NCBI RefSeq assembly: GCF_003026365.1
Contig: NZ_PYOM01000011.1
Coordinates: forward strand, 62,001-126,000
Origin: Photobacterium angustum
Lineage (GTDB): Bacteria > Pseudomonadota > Gammaproteobacteria > Enterobacterales > Vibrionaceae
Direction of reading: 5' to 3'
DNA length: 64,000 nt
The notes under the pieces were generated by a model. That model searched no databases and was not told where the DNA came from. It saw only the letters and a program-made list of their open reading frames with translations. Both the position numbers and the translations under genes were made by a program. How positions within the stretch are numbered: the stretch's first letter is position 1; each line of letters begins with the position of its first letter. Below are positions 19,320 through 32,835 of the stretch, piece after piece.

Positions 19320-22300
19320 TTATTTAATACGTGCGTGAAGCTCTTGAACTGAAGACACTGTATTACGGTCATCCGCAGTATGTCCCATACAAGTTGCAAA
19401 TCCCGCATTTAGGGTTGTAGTGTAGTTAACTTTTTCAGCTAGCGCACCACGACGAAGTACTTTTGAATCTTCAATCGCTTGACGACCCGATGCAGTATTT
19501 ACAATGTAGGTGTATTCATTATTCTTGATACGGTCAAGAATATGAGGACGACCTTCATGTACTTTGTTCACTAGACGTGGGTTAATGCCAGCTTCACCAA
19601 GAATAACTGCTGTACCGTGTGTTGCATCTAATTGGTAGCCAAGCTTAATTAGCTTAGACGCTAAATCAACCACGCGTTGCTTATCACCTTCACGAACAGA
19701 TAATAGCGCACGACCACCTTCAGGGTATTCTTTACCACAACCTAATTCAGCTTTAGCGAATGCTTCGGCAAACGTATTACCGATACCCATAACTTCACCT
19801 GTTGAGCGCATTTCAGGGCCTAACAATGGATCAACGCCAGGGAACTTGTTAAACGGTAGTACTACTTCTTTCACTGAGTAATACGGTGGAATAATTTCCT
19901 TGGTAAAACCTTGTGACTCAAGTGATTGACCAGCCATTACACGCGCAGCAATTTTCGCCAGCGGTGCACCTGTTGCTTTAGATACGAACGGTACGGTACG
20001 TGCTGCACGAGGGTTAACCTCGATAAGGTACACTTCGTTATCTTTTACGGCGAACTGGGTATTCATCAATCCGCGAACACCTAATTCAAACGCTAGGTTT
20101 TTCACCTGCTCACGCATCACATCTTGGATTTCTTTGCTTAGAGTATAAGCAGGCAGTGAACATGCAGAGTCACCTGAGTGAACACCCGCTTGCTCGATAT
20201 GCTCCATGATACCGCCAATCACAACTAGCTCACCGTCGCAAATTGCATCAACGTCTACTTCCACCGCATCATCTAAGAAACGATCGAGTAGTACTGGTGA
20301 TTCATTTGAAACGCTTACCGCTTCATTGAAGTAGCGACGTAGATCTTGCTCGTCGTAAACAATTTCCATTGCTCGACCGCCAAGAACGTAAGATGGACGC
20401 ACCACTAATGGATAACCAATGTCACGCGACTTCTCAATCGCTTGCTCCATGGTGGTTACTGTTGCATTTTCTGGTTGCAGTAAACCTAAACGGTCAACCG
20501 CTTGTTGGAAACGCTCACGATCTTCTGCGCGGTCAATCGCATCTGGGCTTGTACCGATAATTGGCACACCTGCCGCTTCAAGTGCACGAGCGAGTTTCAG
20601 TGGTGTTTGACCACCGTACTGAACAATCACACCTTTTGGCTTTTCAACACGTGCGATAGCCAGTACATCTTCAAGTGTTACAGGCTCGAAGTACAGACGA
20701 TCTGATGTGTCATAGTCAGTTGATACTGTCTCTGGGTTACAGTTAACCATGATAGTTTCATAACCATCTTCACGCAGCGCCAGTGATGCATGAACACAAC
20801 AGTAGTCGAATTCAATACCTTGACCAATACGGTTTGGACCACCGCCCAGTACCATGATTTTGTCTTTGTCTGTTGGGTTTGCTTCACACTCTTCATCGTA
20901 CGATGAGTACATGTAAGCCGTATCTGATGAGAATTCAGCCGCACACGTATCTACACGCTTGTAGACAGGATGAATGTCAAACTGATCACGTAGTTTACGA
21001 ATTTCACTTTCGCTAACACCCAATAACTTAGCAAGACGCGCATCAGCAAAACCTTTACGCTTAAGCTTGCGTAATACTTCAGCATTTAGACCTGCAAAAC
21101 CTGCCGCTTTAACTTGCTCTTCAAGTTTGATGATTTCTTCGATTTGAACCAAGAACCAACGGTCAATGTTAGTTAGGTTGAAGATACCGTCAACCGACAT
21201 ACCAGCACGGAAAGCATCACCGATGTACCAAATACGCTCAGCACCGGCTTCTTTCAGTTCATGTCGGATCTTGCTCATCGCATTTGGATCATCAAGATCA
21301 ACCATTTCATCAAAGCCGTTTGCGCCAACTTCTAGGCCACGTAGTGCTTTATGTAATGATTCTTGTTGGTTACGGCCAATCGCCATAACCTCACCTACCG
21401 ACTTCATCTGTGTCGTTAGACGATCGTTAGCGCCAGCAAATTTCTCGAAGTTAAAGCGAGGGATTTTCGTGACTACGTAATCGATAGTTGGTTCGAATGA
21501 TGCTGGTGTTGCACCACCCGTGATGTCATTCATTAGTTCATCAAGGGTGAAACCAATCGCTAGTTTTGCCGCGATTTTTGCAATCGGGAAGCCTGTTGCT
21601 TTTGATGCAAGTGCTGATGAGCGAGATACACGCGGGTTCATCTCGATGATAACCATACGGCCATCTTTCGGATTAATACCAAACTGGACGTTTGAACCAC
21701 CTGTTTCAACACCAATTTCACGTAGTACTGCAAGCGATGCATTACGCATTAATTGATATTCTTTATCTGTTAGCGTTTGCGCAGGTGCAACTGTAATTGA
21801 GTCACCGGTATGGATACCCATTGGGTCAAAGTTTTCAATCGCACACACAATGATACAGTTGTCGTTCTTATCACGAACCACTTCCATCTCATATTCTTTC
21901 CAACCAATTAATGACTCATCAATAAGGAGTTCATTAGTTGGTGAAAGATCAAGACCGCGAGAACAGATCTCTTCGAATTCTTCTTTATTGTAAGCAATAC
22001 CGCCACCCGTACCACCCATAGTAAAGGATGGGCGAATGATACATGGGAAGCCAACCATATCGAGAACTTTGTAAGCTTCTTCCATAGTTTTAGCAGTATC
22101 GGCGCGAGGACACTCTAAGCCAATAGATTTCATTGCTTTATCAAAGCGAGAGCGGTCTTCTGCTTTATCGATTGCATCGGCTGTTGCACCGATCATCTCA
22201 ACACCGAACTCTTCTAGTACACCATGACGCTCAAGATCAAGTGCACAGTTTAGTGCTGTTTGACCACCCATGGTTGGTAGTACCGCATCAGGGCGCTCTT

Positions 22301-22538
22301 TAGCAATGATATTACGTACCACTTCCCAGTGAATTGGCTCGATGTATGTTGCATCAGCCATGTCTGGATCAGTCATGATAGTGGCAGGGTTAGAGTTTAC
22401 CAGAATAACGCGGTAACCCTCTTCACGAAGTGCTTTACAAGCTTGTGCACCAGAGTAATCGAACTCACAGGCCTGACCGATAACGATCGGTCCAGCACCT
22501 AGAATTAGTACACTTTTTATGTCAGTACGTTTTGGCAT
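19320..22538 (-). CDS. carB: Carbamoyl-phosphate synthase large subunit
   Basis: CarB makes carbamoyl phosphate from bicarbonate, ammonia and two ATP, feeding arginine and pyrimidine synthesis. The 1072 residues (E. coli 1073) contain two homologous ATP-grasp halves, each with its own dinucleotide-like start ([22 protein letters not shown] and [20 protein letters not shown] in the second half), and a C-terminal allosteric MGS-type domain. It starts 17 bases after carA with GGGAG in front, forming the carAB operon. Confidence 0.99.
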   Translation of the reverse strand: MPKRTDIKSVLILGAGPIVIGQACEFDYSGAQACKALREEGYRVILVNSNPATIMTDPDMADATYIEPIHWEVVRNIIAKERPDAVLPTMGGQTALNCALDLERHGVLEEFGVEMIGATADAIDKAEDRSRFDKAMKSIGLECPRADTAKTMEEAYKVLDMVGFPCIIRPSFTMGGTGGGIAYNKEEFEEICSRGLDLSPTNELLIDESLIGWKEYEMEVVRDKNDNCIIVCAIENFDPMGIHTGDSITVAPAQTLTDKEYQLMRNASLAVLREIGVETGGSNVQFGINPKDGRMVIIEMNPRVSRSSALASKATGFPIAKIAAKLAIGFTLDELMNDITGGATPASFEPTIDYVVTKIPRFNFEKFAGANDRLTTQMKSVGEVMAIGRNQQESLHKALRGLEVGANGFDEMVDLDDPNAMSKIRHELKEAGAERIWYIGDAFRAGMSVDGIFNLTNIDRWFLVQIEEIIKLEEQVKAAGFAGLNAEVLRKLKRKGFADARLAKLLGVSESEIRKLRDQFDIHPVYKRVDTCAAEFSSDTAYMYSSYDEECEANPTDKDKIMVLGGGPNRIGQGIEFDYCCVHASLALREDGYETIMVNCNPETVSTDYDTSDRLYFEPVTLEDVLAIARVEKPKGVIVQYGGQTPLKLARALEAAGVPIIGTSPDAIDRAEDRERFQQAVDRLGLLQPENATVTTMEQAIEKSRDIGYPLVVRPSYVLGGRAMEIVYDEQDLRRYFNEAVSVSNESPVLLDRFLDDAVEVDVDAICDGELVVIGGIMEHIEQAGVHSGDSACSLPAYTLSKEIQDVMREQVKNLAFELGVRGLMNTQFAVKDNEVYLIEVNPRAARTVPFVSKATGAPLAKIAARVMAGQSLESQGFTKEIIPPYYSVKEVVLPFNKFPGVDPLLGPEMRSTGEVMGIGNTFAEAFAKAELGCGKEYPEGGRALLSVREGDKQRVVDLASKLIKLGYQLDATHGTAVILGEAGINPRLVNKVHEGRPHILDRIKNNEYTYIVNTASGRQAIEDSKVLRRGALAEKVNYTTTLNAGFATCMGHTADDRNTVSSVQELHARIK

Positions 22539-22555
22539 TTCTTACTACTCCCGGC

Positions 22556-23695
22556 TTAGGCGCTGTGTTTCTTAATTAATTCGATAAAGTGATCAAATAA
22601 TGGTGCTGCATCATGTGGACCAGGGCTCGCTTCTGGGTGGCCTTGGAAACTGAATGCAGGCTTGTCGGTACGATGGATACCTTGTAGCGAGCCATCAAAC
22701 AGGGATTTGTGTGTCGCACGTAAATTTTCAGGTAACGTTGTTTCGTCTGCAGCAAAACCGTGGTTCTGGCTGGTGATCATTACAACTTCACGATCTAAAT
22801 CTTTAACTGGGTGGTTAGCACCGTGGTGACCAAACTTCATTTTTACTGTTTTTGCACCACTTGCTAAGGCAAGAATTTGGTGACCTAAACAAATACCAAA
22901 GATTGGAATATTTTTATCGAGGAATGTTTTGGTTGCTTCAATAGCGTAAGTACATGGCTCTGGGTCGCCAGGGCCATTTGATAAAAATACGCCATCGGGA
23001 TTTAACGCAAGCACGTCTTCTGATGACGTTTGTGCAGGAACAACTGTTAAACGGCAACCACGGTCAACCAGCATACGTAAGATGTTACGTTTTGCACCAA
23101 AGTCATAAGCCACGACATGGTAAGGCAGCTCTTTATCTTCTTTTGCTTCTGGTAAACCATTTTCTAGTGTCCAAGAACCTTGCTTCCAGCTGTAAGTTTC
23201 GCTCGTCGTTACTTCTTTCGCTAAATCCATGCCTTTCAGACCTGGAAACGCTTTCGCTTGCTCAAGAGCAAAACCTTCATCGATGTTGTTGCCTGCGATG
23301 ATACAACCGTTTTGCGCGCCCTTTTCTCGCAGAATACGGGTTAGCTTACGAGTATCGATATCAGCGATACCAACGATGTTTTGTGATTTTAGATAGTCAG
23401 AAAGAGATTGTTCAGAGCGGAAGTTTGAAGCGATAAGAGGGAGATCACGAATAACCAAACCTTGTGCATGAATTGCCGTGGATTCTTCGTCTTCGGTATT
23501 AGTACCGGTATTGCCAATGTGGGGATAAGTTAGGGTAACGATCTGTTGTGAGTAGGAAGGGTCAGTGAGAATTTCCTGATACCCCGTCATCGAAGTATTA
23601 AAAACGACTTCACCAACGGCCGAACCATCTGCTCCAATGGACACGCCGCGGAACACAGTCCCATCTTCAAGGACTAATAGCGCAGATTTGCTCAA
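22556..23695 (-). CDS. carA: Carbamoyl-phosphate synthase small (glutaminase) subunit
   Basis: CarA hydrolyses glutamine and channels ammonia to CarB. The class I amidotransferase site is visible: [15 protein letters not shown] with the catalytic cysteine, and [12 protein letters not shown] with His and Glu. I place the start at the TTG at 23693-23695 ([14 protein letters not shown], 379 residues) because GGAGG lies five bases upstream and the sequence aligns with the E. coli N-terminus from there. An upstream ATG would add 19 residues of non-homologous sequence. Confidence 0.97.
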   Translation of the reverse strand: MSKSALLVLEDGTVFRGVSIGADGSAVGEVVFNTSMTGYQEILTDPSYSQQIVTLTYPHIGNTGTNTEDEESTAIHAQGLVIRDLPLIASNFRSEQSLSDYLKSQNIVGIADIDTRKLTRILREKGAQNGCIIAGNNIDEGFALEQAKAFPGLKGMDLAKEVTTSETYSWKQGSWTLENGLPEAKEDKELPYHVVAYDFGAKRNILRMLVDRGCRLTVVPAQTSSEDVLALNPDGVFLSNGPGDPEPCTYAIEATKTFLDKNIPIFGICLGHQILALASGAKTVKMKFGHHGANHPVKDLDREVVMITSQNHGFAADETTLPENLRATHKSLFDGSLQGIHRTDKPAFSFQGHPEASPGPHDAAPLFDHFIELIKKHSA

Positions 23696-23803
23696 GACAA
23701 CCTCCAATAAAATAAAAATGCAATTAAAACAGATAAACTTGCAATTACCCATTCTTTTTCATATCAAAAACCACGTCTTACTGATTTTTGACAAATTGCG
23801 CAA

Positions 23804-23832
23804 ATTCTATTGATCTGTTAGCAACCTGTCAA
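23804..23832 (-). promoter_or_regulatory. carAB promoter
   Basis: Minus-strand TTGACA (23827-23832), 17-base spacer, TAGAAT (23804-23809): a perfect -35 and five-of-six -10, about 100 bases before the carA start. E. coli carAB has two promoters controlled by pyrimidines and arginine; I see only one clear core promoter here. Confidence 0.75.
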
Positions 23833-24192
23833 CATAAGACCAAAAATAAAATCAAAAAATAACTATTTCAATGCAATTAAGCATCCAAAATGCGAAAATA
23901 ACATGTTTAGTTGTATTTTTCAGTATCAACATCAAATCGATCCAAAGCGCAACCGTTTGCAATTAAAACCAAACCATTAACAAACCTAAACAATCAAAAA
24001 AAAGGCGCAAAAAACCAACAAAGCAAACAAAAACAATCAACTCATTAAAAAAAAACACCCAAAGCCACGTTTTACACAACAAAAACCTCAAACTCAGAGC
24101 GTTATTTAACCAGCGTTAAAATATTCCCATAAAACACAGATAAATTTATCTCTATTTGTATTTACAATATTTATTCGCACTTTATTCAGGTA
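23833..24192. other. A/C-rich region between dapB and the carAB promoter
   Basis: No gene. From about 23961 to 24080 the plus strand has only about 6 G and 14 T in 120 bases, so the minus strand is almost pure T and G with many T-tracts. It lies directly upstream of the carAB promoter and downstream of the dapB terminator. Confidence 0.6.
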
Positions 24193-24193
24193 T

Positions 24194-24222
24194 AAAAAAA
24201 CCTGCTAATCAGCAGGTTTTTC
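24194..24222 (-). terminator. dapB terminator
   Basis: AAAAACCTGC/GCAGGTTTTT with a six-base loop, immediately after the dapB stop, with Ts on the minus strand. Confidence 0.9.
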
Positions 24223-24228
24223 TCTCGC

Positions 24229-25089
<861 letters not shown>

Positions 25090-25100
25090 TTACAGACGAT

Positions 25101-25131
25101 AAAAAAGCCCCAGCTTTCACTGAGGCTTATT
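25101..25131 (-). terminator. ispH terminator
   Basis: In the minus transcript AAGCCTCAG pairs with CTGGGGCTT (one mismatch-like G-T), followed by Ts, about 25 bases after ispH. Confidence 0.75.
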
Positions 25132-25151
25132 CTGCACAAATCAATATGCTA

Positions 25152-26099
25152 TTAGATATTCTTAACTTGTAACTCTTTTGGTACTTCAAAGAACATGTTT
25201 TCTTCACGACCTGATAACTCTTCAACATCAGAACCTGTGATTGTCTGAATTTGTTGAATAATTTGATTCACAAGCTCTTCAGGCGCAGATGCACCAGCGG
25301 TGACTCCAACCTTGGTTTTATTTTCAAACCAGCTTGCTTCTATATCTTCAACACAATCGGTCAGATAGCCAGGTGTTCCTAACTTTTCCGACAACTCTCG
25401 CAAACGGTTAGAGTTGGAGGAATTTTTTGAGCCAACAACAATCATTACATCAACCGTTTCAGCCATTTCACGCACAGCATCTTGGCGGTTCTGAGTTGCG
25501 TAACAAATATCATCTTTACGCGGCCCTTGGATCTCAGGGAACACGATACGCAAGCGATCAATCACATCTGCTGTTTCATCAACTGACAGGGTTGTTTGAC
25601 TGACATAGTGTAAATTGCTTGGATCTTTAACAATTGTTTTTAACTTATCAACATCATCCGGTGTTTCAACAAGGTACATACCACCATCTTGATTAGCATA
25701 TTGCCCCATTGTGCCTTCAACTTCGGGATGCCCTGCGTGCCCAATCAGTACTACTTCCATCGCTTTTCGACTAGCACGAGCCACTTCCATATGTACTTTT
25801 GTCACCAATGGACACGTTGCATCAAACACGGTTAATTGACGTTGTTTAGATTCATTACGCACCGCTTGTGAAACACCATGAGCGGAAAAAATAACGATAT
25901 TGTCGTCAGGTACTTCACTGAGTTCCTCAACAAAAATCGCACCTCGCTGCTTTAGCCCTTCAACAACAAAACGGTTATGTACGACTTCGTGACGAACATA
26001 AATAGGCGGTTGGTACATTTCCAACGCACGCTCTACAATGCTGATCGCACGATCAACACCAGCACAAAAACCACGTGGGTTTGCGAGTAAGATTTTCAT
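25152..26099 (-). CDS. ispH: 4-hydroxy-3-methylbut-2-enyl diphosphate reductase
   Basis: IspH (LytB) is the 4Fe-4S enzyme that makes IPP and DMAPP in the last step of the MEP isoprenoid pathway. The three cluster cysteines lie in PRGFCAGV (C12), DATCPLVTK and [10 protein letters not shown]; the HGVSQ and [14 protein letters not shown] histidine motifs are also intact. I start it at the ATG at 26097-26099 (315 residues); two TTG codons directly upstream are in frame. It follows fkpB by 12 bases. Confidence 0.98.
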   Translation of the reverse strand: MKILLANPRGFCAGVDRAISIVERALEMYQPPIYVRHEVVHNRFVVEGLKQRGAIFVEELSEVPDDNIVIFSAHGVSQAVRNESKQRQLTVFDATCPLVTKVHMEVARASRKAMEVVLIGHAGHPEVEGTMGQYANQDGGMYLVETPDDVDKLKTIVKDPSNLHYVSQTTLSVDETADVIDRLRIVFPEIQGPRKDDICYATQNRQDAVREMAETVDVMIVVGSKNSSNSNRLRELSEKLGTPGYLTDCVEDIEASWFENKTKVGVTAGASAPEELVNQIIQQIQTITGSDVEELSGREENMFFEVPKELQVKNI

Positions 26100-26111
26100 C
26101 AACAATTGCTC

Positions 26112-26546
26112 TTAACTTTCAATGGAGACAACCTCCACCTCAAAGGTGACAGCTTGCCCTGCAAGTGGATGATTGAAATCAACAGTAACAGAATCACCCA
26201 CAACGGCTGTAATTATTCCGGGAATATCGTGCCCATCGGGACCAGCAAAGGCGATAATGTTACCCACTTCAGCAGGAGCATCAGCACCAAATTTAGCTAA
26301 ATCAAGATGGTGGATATTATCGGGGTTAGGTAAACCAAATGCATCTTCTGGTGATAGTTCAAATGTACCTTTTTCACCAATAGTTAACCCTAATAAACAC
26401 TTTTCAAAATTGTCAGTTAAACTGCCATCTCCCATGCGAAACATTGCAGGCTTACCTGCGGCATAAGTAGATTCCGCAACCGATCCATCATCAAGTTTAA
26501 TGGCAAAATGCATCAGCACTTCGCTGTTATCTTTAATCACCGACAT
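26112..26546 (-). CDS. fkpB: FKBP-type peptidyl-prolyl isomerase, SlpA-like
   Basis: A 144-residue SlyD/SlpA-type prolyl isomerase and chaperone of the cytoplasm. The short FKBP core with an inserted flap (LSPEDAFGLPNPDNIHHLDLAKF) and the VTVDFNHPLAGQAVTFEVEV block are typical. It is co-transcribed with ispH, as in E. coli. Physiological substrates are not known from sequence. Confidence 0.96.
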   Translation of the reverse strand: MSVIKDNSEVLMHFAIKLDDGSVAESTYAAGKPAMFRMGDGSLTDNFEKCLLGLTIGEKGTFELSPEDAFGLPNPDNIHHLDLAKFGADAPAEVGNIIAFAGPDGHDIPGIITAVVGDSVTVDFNHPLAGQAVTFEVEVVSIES

Positions 26547-26718
26547 AGCACATCCTTTTGTATGATCGTCTTATTGTTCTAACAACAAGTCGATCACTTT
26601 ATTTTAATGTTCCCATTTAACAATAAACCATCGTGCGTATCAACGGACAGGCACTAAGGTTTTACATTTGTACCACTCGATTTGTTAAATTAAGAATAAG
26701 ACGTTAACACGCACAGAT

Positions 26719-26753
26719 AAAAAAACGCAGCTCATAAAATGAGCTGCGTTTAA
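26719..26753 (-). terminator. Terminator after lspA
   Basis: AAACGCAGCTCAT/ATGAGCTGCGTTT, a 13-base perfect stem with a short A-loop and a minus-strand T-run. It separates ribF-ileS-lspA from fkpB-ispH, which form one run of genes in E. coli. Confidence 0.92.
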
Positions 26754-26789
26754 TATTGACGTGTTATTAATTCCGATAAAAGTAACTAA

Positions 26790-27311
26790 TTACGATTTCG
26801 CTTGCTTATCTGACTTAAAACCATCAAGTATCAGCAAAACCGCACCAACACATATTGCACTATCAGCAATATTAAATGCAGGCCAATGGTAGCTACCATA
26901 GTAAAGGTCTAGAAAATCAACCACAAAACCATGATACATACGATCAAATAAGTTACCTAATGCGCCACCAATAATTAATGCATAAGCAATATTAGCGATT
27001 TTATTTGTCGCTGGTGTACGACGCATCCAATACATTAATAAGCCACAAACACCAAAGGCAATAGCTGCAAATAACCAACGCTGCCAACCACTTGCGTCAC
27101 TTAAAAAACTAAACGCTGCACCAGTATTGTGCACATAAAGTAAATTAAAAAACGGCAGTACTTCGATCCGGTTTGGCCAGCCATAGCCCATCATGTCCAT
27201 CACTAACAGTTTGGTACCGTTATCGATGATAAATACCAGAACCGCTAACCATAGCCAGCGGATGCCAGATTGTTTAACTGTTAGCGATTGCTTCAGTGCT
27301 GTACTTGTCAT
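26790..27311 (-). CDS. lspA: Lipoprotein signal peptidase (SPase II)
   Basis: LspA cuts the signal peptide from diacylated prolipoproteins in the inner membrane and is the globomycin target. Four membrane helices are visible in 173 residues, and the two catalytic aspartates are D123 (GALGNLFDR) and D150 (FNIADSA). The start codon overlaps the ileS stop (ATGA), so the two are translationally coupled. Its partner in the pathway, lgt, is not found in this window. Confidence 0.98.
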   Translation of the reverse strand: MTSTALKQSLTVKQSGIRWLWLAVLVFIIDNGTKLLVMDMMGYGWPNRIEVLPFFNLLYVHNTGAAFSFLSDASGWQRWLFAAIAFGVCGLLMYWMRRTPATNKIANIAYALIIGGALGNLFDRMYHGFVVDFLDLYYGSYHWPAFNIADSAICVGAVLLILDGFKSDKQAKS

Positions 27312-30151
27312 TATGCAAACTTTCTCTTTTCGCCTTCGCCATCGATGTTAGTTGCACAGCGACCACAAATTTCTTCATGACCTGCAATTGTGCCAACATC
27401 CGCAACATGGTGCCAACAACGCTCACACTTCGCTGCTTCAGATGCTTTAACCGTTACGAATAAACCTTCAATATCGGTTTCTTGCGCATTTTCAGGTTTG
27501 CTATCAGCAACAACAACTTGAGCTTTAGATGTTAATAGAACAAAACGTAGTTCGTCTTCTAACTTATTCAGCTTCTCAGCCAATTCGGCATTAGCAGAAA
27601 GAATAACCTCAGCCTGTAGTGAGCCACCGATCACTTTTTCGCTACGCGCCGTTTCAAGTAACTTGTTCACCGCGCCACGAACTTGTTGGATTTCAGCCCA
27701 AAACTCATTGCTTAGCTCTTCGTTATCAGCAAGACCAAATAGACCATCGAACCACTCACCAGTAAACACGAACTTGTCACGTTGACCTGGCATTTCGTTC
27801 CAAATTTCATCAGCTGTGAATGACATGATAGGTGCCATCCAACGAACTAATGCCTCTACAATGTAGTAAAGCGCAGTCTGACAGCTACGTTGAGCATGGC
27901 TTCCACGTTTTGCTGTGTATTGACGATCTTTGATTACATCTAAGTAGAATGAACCCATTTCAATAGAACAGAACTGCATTAAGCGCTGTGTTACTGCGTG
28001 TAGGTTGTAATCTTCGTAATCTTTGATGATTTCTTCTTGAGCTGCCATTGCACGACCAACAGCCCAACGATCAAGTGCGACCATTTCTTCAGCTGGAACA
28101 CAGTCAGTTTCAGGGTTGAAACCGCTTAAGTTAGCTAAGAAGAAACGTGCCGTGTTACGAATACGACGGTAAGCATCGGCTGAACGCTTTAAGATCTCAT
28201 CAGATACAGCAACTTCGCCAGTGTAATCAGTCGAAGCAACCCATAGACGTAAAATATCAGCACCAAGCTTATTCGTTACATCTTTTGGTGCAACGACGTT
28301 ACCGATAGATTTAGACATCTTACGGCCTTGACCATCAACAACGAAGCCGTGTGTTAACACTTGCTTGTACGGTGCTTTATCTTTCATCGCTACCGATGAA
28401 ATCAATGAAGACTGGAACCAACCGCGGTGTTGGTCTGAACCTTCAAGGTAAAGATCCGCTGAGTGACCGTTAAATTCTGGACGGCTATCAACCACTGAGA
28501 AGTGCGTAACACCAGAGTCAAACCATACGTCTAGTGTATCTAGTACTTTTTCGTAATTTGCAGCATCTTCTGCGCTCATCACATCTGCTAGTTCTAGATC
28601 CCACCAAGCTTGAATGCCTTTTTGCTCAACAAGCTGTGCTACTTTTTCAATTAGCTCAGACGTTTGAGGGTGAAGCTCTTGCGTTTCTTTATGGATGAAT
28701 AGTGCAATTGGCACGCCCCACGTACGCTGACGCGAGATACACCACTCAGGACGACCTTCGATCATACCTTCAATACGGCTTTGACCCCACTCAGGCATCC
28801 ATTGAACATTTTTGATTTCACCCAATGCTTTCGTACGTAGACCTGCTTTGTCCATAGAGATGAACCATTGCGGCGTAGCACGGAAGATAATTGGCGTTTT
28901 ATGACGCCAGCAGTGTGGGTAGCTGTGCGTGATTTTTGAGAAATTCAGCAGTGAGCCGTGCTCACGTAGTACTTCAACAACCGCTTCATTTGCTTTAAAT
29001 ACGTGTTGACCTGCAAAGATCTCAGTATCTGGTAGGTAAACACCATTGCTGCCCACAGGGTTTGCAATTTCAAGATTGTATTTTTGGCCTACCACGAAGT
29101 CTTCTTGACCGTGACCAGGAGCGGTATGTACACAACCGGTACCTGATTCAGTCGTTACGTGCTCACCTAAGATAACAGGCACATCAAAGCTGTAGAATGG
29201 GTGGTTAAAGCGAAGTAGCTCAAGCTCTTCACCTTTACAGAAACCAAGGATTTCTGATTCTTCAAAACCAACACGACCCATTACATCTTTTACAAGCTCT
29301 GCCGCTACGATTAAACGTTGAGGCTGAGGATGTGCTTCTGTAACTGGTGTTTGTACTAATGCGTACTCAAGATCAGCACTTACAGCTACTGCGCGGTTAG
29401 CAGGCATTGTCCAAGGCGTTGTTGTCCAAATAACAATAGACACATCGCCTTGACCTTGATCAGCCACACAACCAAATTTAGCTAATACCGCCGCTTCATC
29501 TACCGCTTTAAATTTCACATCGATAGATAGAGATACTTTATCTTGGTATTCAACTTCAGCTTCAGCCAGTGCTGAACCACAGTCAGTACACCAGTGAACA
29601 GGTTTAAAACCCTTCAACAAGTGATCGTTATCAGCGATTTTACCTAACGCACGAATAATGTTGGCTTCGGTATCGAAGTCCATTGTGCGGTAAGGCTTGT
29701 CCCATTCACCTAGTACACCTAGACGAATGAAACTTTCTTTTTGACCGTTAACTTGACCCGCAGCATATTCACGACACTTTTCACGGAATTCAGCTGCTGT
29801 CACTTTTTGACCTGGCTTACCAACTTTTTTCTCTACCATCAATTCGATAGGTAGACCATGGCAGTCCCAACCAGGGATATACGGTGAGTCAAAACCAGAC
29901 AGAGTCTTTGACTTAATAATAATGTCTTTAAGAATCTTGTTTAGTGCGTGACCAATGTGAATATCACCGTTAGCGTATGGAGGGCCATCGTGTAATACGA
30001 AAGATTTTTTACCTTTCTTTGCTTTACGGATTTCACCGTAAAGATCTTCATCATACCAACGCTTAAGCATTGCAGGCTCACGCTGAGCTAGGTTGCCTCG
30101 CATCGGAAACCCTGTTTCAGGCAGGTTCAGGGTATCTTTATAGTCGCTCAT
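27311..30151 (-). CDS. ileS: Isoleucine-tRNA ligase
   Basis: A class I synthetase charging tRNA-Ile, with an editing domain against valine. The 946 residues (E. coli 938) show the HIGH motif within [16 protein letters not shown], the editing domain ([13 protein letters not shown]), the KMSKS loop ([10 protein letters not shown]) and a C-terminal zinc site with CERCWHH and CGRC. It is flanked by ribF and lspA in the conserved order, six bases after ribF. Confidence 0.99.
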   Translation of the reverse strand: MSDYKDTLNLPETGFPMRGNLAQREPAMLKRWYDEDLYGEIRKAKKGKKSFVLHDGPPYANGDIHIGHALNKILKDIIIKSKTLSGFDSPYIPGWDCHGLPIELMVEKKVGKPGQKVTAAEFREKCREYAAGQVNGQKESFIRLGVLGEWDKPYRTMDFDTEANIIRALGKIADNDHLLKGFKPVHWCTDCGSALAEAEVEYQDKVSLSIDVKFKAVDEAAVLAKFGCVADQGQGDVSIVIWTTTPWTMPANRAVAVSADLEYALVQTPVTEAHPQPQRLIVAAELVKDVMGRVGFEESEILGFCKGEELELLRFNHPFYSFDVPVILGEHVTTESGTGCVHTAPGHGQEDFVVGQKYNLEIANPVGSNGVYLPDTEIFAGQHVFKANEAVVEVLREHGSLLNFSKITHSYPHCWRHKTPIIFRATPQWFISMDKAGLRTKALGEIKNVQWMPEWGQSRIEGMIEGRPEWCISRQRTWGVPIALFIHKETQELHPQTSELIEKVAQLVEQKGIQAWWDLELADVMSAEDAANYEKVLDTLDVWFDSGVTHFSVVDSRPEFNGHSADLYLEGSDQHRGWFQSSLISSVAMKDKAPYKQVLTHGFVVDGQGRKMSKSIGNVVAPKDVTNKLGADILRLWVASTDYTGEVAVSDEILKRSADAYRRIRNTARFFLANLSGFNPETDCVPAEEMVALDRWAVGRAMAAQEEIIKDYEDYNLHAVTQRLMQFCSIEMGSFYLDVIKDRQYTAKRGSHAQRSCQTALYYIVEALVRWMAPIMSFTADEIWNEMPGQRDKFVFTGEWFDGLFGLADNEELSNEFWAEIQQVRGAVNKLLETARSEKVIGGSLQAEVILSANAELAEKLNKLEDELRFVLLTSKAQVVVADSKPENAQETDIEGLFVTVKASEAAKCERCWHHVADVGTIAGHEEICGRCATNIDGEGEKRKFA

Positions 30152-30156
30152 TGATT

Positions 30157-31119
30157 CTAGATTCCGTTACTTGGGCGAAGTTGGACATTATTACGCTCAG
30201 ACAGCCACACCCGTGCTGTTTGAGCATCTCGCTCGATTTGGCGTTTAAGCGCATCGAAGGATTCAAATTTCTTTTCGTCACGCAATTTATGGCGCAACAC
30301 GACTTCTAGCTGATGTCCGTAGAGATCAGCGTGAAAATCAAATAAGTGTACTTCCAGTTGTTGACGTACACCTTTTACGGTTGGTCGATGACCAACATTA
30401 GCCACCCCCATCACAGGGCGACTATCTGCACCATACACTTCAACAGCATAAACACCAGCTACCGGCGTTACACGTCGTTTTAAAGGTATATTGGCAGTAG
30501 GAAAACCAATCGTTCGACCTAGCTTTCGTCCATGAGAGACACGTCCGCGAATACTGTAAGGTCGACCGAGCATCATTTCAGCTTGTTCAAGTTCGTTATT
30601 TGCTAGTGCTTGACGAATGGCAGTGCTGCTTACTCGCTGCTCTGAAACACAAAAACTTTGGGTGCTTACTACCTCAAAGCCATGTTTTCGTCCCGCTTCC
30701 ACTAGCATGGAAAAATCACCATTACGGCCTTGTCCAAAGCGAAAATCATCGCCAATAACAAGAAACTTAACACCCAATTGCTTAACCAACAAGCACTCGA
30801 CGAAATCTTCAGCACTCATGGTGGCAAAATGATGATTAAAATTCACACATAATAAACGATCAATACCGACCTTTTTTAGCTGTAAATATTTATCTCTAAA
30901 ACGGGTTAAGCGTGCTGGCGCTTTATCACCTGCGAACAATTCTAACGGCTGAGGCTCAAATGTCATTACCGTTGCGGTAAGTTGCATCGCATGGGCTTTA
31001 GCTACCACTTGACGTAGCAATGCTTGATGCCCTAAATGAACACCATCAAAGTTGCCGATAGTCAACACACAGCCATGATGCTGGGGTTGAATATTATGTA
31101 TACCTCGAATTAATTCCAT
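30157..31119 (-). CDS. ribF: Bifunctional riboflavin kinase / FAD synthetase
   Basis: RibF phosphorylates riboflavin to FMN and adenylylates it to FAD. The N-terminal nucleotidyltransferase half has [13 protein letters not shown] and the C-terminal kinase half starts near [23 protein letters not shown]; 320 residues is normal (E. coli 313). It heads the ribF-ileS-lspA operon. Confidence 0.98.
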   Translation of the reverse strand: MELIRGIHNIQPQHHGCVLTIGNFDGVHLGHQALLRQVVAKAHAMQLTATVMTFEPQPLELFAGDKAPARLTRFRDKYLQLKKVGIDRLLCVNFNHHFATMSAEDFVECLLVKQLGVKFLVIGDDFRFGQGRNGDFSMLVEAGRKHGFEVVSTQSFCVSEQRVSSTAIRQALANNELEQAEMMLGRPYSIRGRVSHGRKLGRTIGFPTANIPLKRRVTPVAGVYAVEVYGADSRPVMGVANVGHRPTVKGVRQQLEVHLFDFHADLYGHQLEVVLRHKLRDEKKFESFDALKRQIERDAQTARVWLSERNNVQLRPSNGI

Positions 31120-31275
31120 GCGCTCTGTTACTTACCACTCATCAATATTCACACGCTAAAAGATGCAAACAATCAAAATCCGTCTTTAAAGCTAAAAACT
31201 CCGCCGCTATTATTGCGGAAAATGTTGCCTTTCTACAGTAAAGCTGGCGGATTATATACTACTCAACGCTTGCAA

Positions 31276-32835
31276 TCAGCTATCTGTACGCAGATGTCGT
31301 GGGCGAATGCCTAAAATCATCGCAATTATTAGATAAACACCACTGCCTATTGCAATTAAACCAAACAACCAGCCGACACGTTCAAGCAAATGAAAACCTA
31401 ACCACTGTTCCATTGTTGGGCTTAACCATAACAAGCTTGCCACCATTAAAACGCCAGCCACAGCAAGTCGCAGAACAAAAAATAATGTTTGACGGCTAAT
31501 GCGATAAATATTGCCTACATGCAAGCCTCGGTACAATAGCGTAGCGTTTAACAATGCCGATAAAACACTGGCAATAGATAAACCCACATAACCGTAAAAT
31601 GGTGCAAACATACCGTTAAACACCATATTACTCACCATCGCAATAATACCAATTTTTACAGGTGTTTTAGTATCTTGACGTGCGTAATAGCCGGGCGCAA
31701 AGACTTTAATCAGCATGTAATTTAATAGACCAGCTGATACAACCCATAATGATGCTGCAGTTTGATTCACATCGTAAACGCTAAATTCGCCGCGCATAAA
31801 CATTACCATCAACATAGGTTTCGCCAATGTGATCATGCCAAGCATGGCGGGAATGCCAAGCAGTAGCACCATTCTAACTCCCCAGTCCATCGTTTGGGCG
31901 AATTGTTCTGGCGATTTATCAACGTGTTTACGTGAAAGCGCAGGTAATATCACCGTTGCAATAGCAATACCAAATAAACCAAGAGGAAACTCTAATAAAC
32001 GATCAGAGTAATACAGCCAACTGATAGAACCCGTCATTAAGAAACTAGCAATGAAGGTATCAAGCAATAAGTTAATTTGGGTAACAGACACACCAAATAG
32101 CGCAGGTAACATCAGTTTGCGAATTTTTGTCACACCCGGATCATTCCAGCCCCATTTAGGGCGAACTAAATATCCTTCACGATACAAAAATGGCAATTGA
32201 AAGCCAAACTGCACTAAGCCACCAACGAAAACACCGATAGCTAAACCAATCTCAGGTTGAGCAAGATGTGGAGAAACAAACCACGCACAACCAATAATAG
32301 ATATGTTTAAAAAAACCGGGGTAAACGACGATATCGCAAATTTACCTAACGTATTTAATATCGCGCCAGATAAAGCAACAAAGGTGATAAACCACAAATA
32401 TGGGAAAGTGATTTTTAGTAACAAGCTTGCAAGTTCAAATTTTTCTGCATCAGCCCCACCGTGAAGCCAATCCCAGAACCAACCAAAACCGAATAACGCC
32501 GTCACAGCGCCGGAGCCTAACACCCCAAACAATGTAACGAGCGTCACAATGCCGCCTAGCGTACCTGCCGCTTTTGCAATCAACTCTCGTGTTCGATCAA
32601 CATCACCTGCTGCATGGTATTCAGTCAATACAGGTACAAATGCTTGCGAAAAAGCCCCTTCGGCAAAAAGACGACGCAGAAAGTTGGGAATTTTATTTGC
32701 AAAGAAAAAAACATCGGCCGCAGCCCCTGCTCCCATAAGGTTAGCAACCACCACATCTCGGACTAAACCGAGTACGCGAGAGACCAAAGTCATGGCGCTA
32801 ACTATCATTCCAGAGCGTAAAAGACGCTTACTCAC
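31276..32835 (-). CDS. murJ: Lipid II flippase MurJ
   Basis: MurJ (MviN) flips the peptidoglycan precursor lipid II across the inner membrane. The 519-residue protein has 14 predicted membrane segments of the MOP/MATE type, with the conserved start SGMIVSAMTLVSRVLGLVRD and the charged cavity segment LRRLFAEGAFSQAFVPV. It lies divergent from rpsT and upstream of ribF, a common position in Vibrionaceae but not in E. coli. Confidence 0.98.
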   Translation of the reverse strand: MSKRLLRSGMIVSAMTLVSRVLGLVRDVVVANLMGAGAAADVFFFANKIPNFLRRLFAEGAFSQAFVPVLTEYHAAGDVDRTRELIAKAAGTLGGIVTLVTLFGVLGSGAVTALFGFGWFWDWLHGGADAEKFELASLLLKITFPYLWFITFVALSGAILNTLGKFAISSFTPVFLNISIIGCAWFVSPHLAQPEIGLAIGVFVGGLVQFGFQLPFLYREGYLVRPKWGWNDPGVTKIRKLMLPALFGVSVTQINLLLDTFIASFLMTGSISWLYYSDRLLEFPLGLFGIAIATVILPALSRKHVDKSPEQFAQTMDWGVRMVLLLGIPAMLGMITLAKPMLMVMFMRGEFSVYDVNQTAASLWVVSAGLLNYMLIKVFAPGYYARQDTKTPVKIGIIAMVSNMVFNGMFAPFYGYVGLSIASVLSALLNATLLYRGLHVGNIYRISRQTLFFVLRLAVAGVLMVASLLWLSPTMEQWLGFHLLERVGWLFGLIAIGSGVYLIIAMILGIRPRHLRTDS

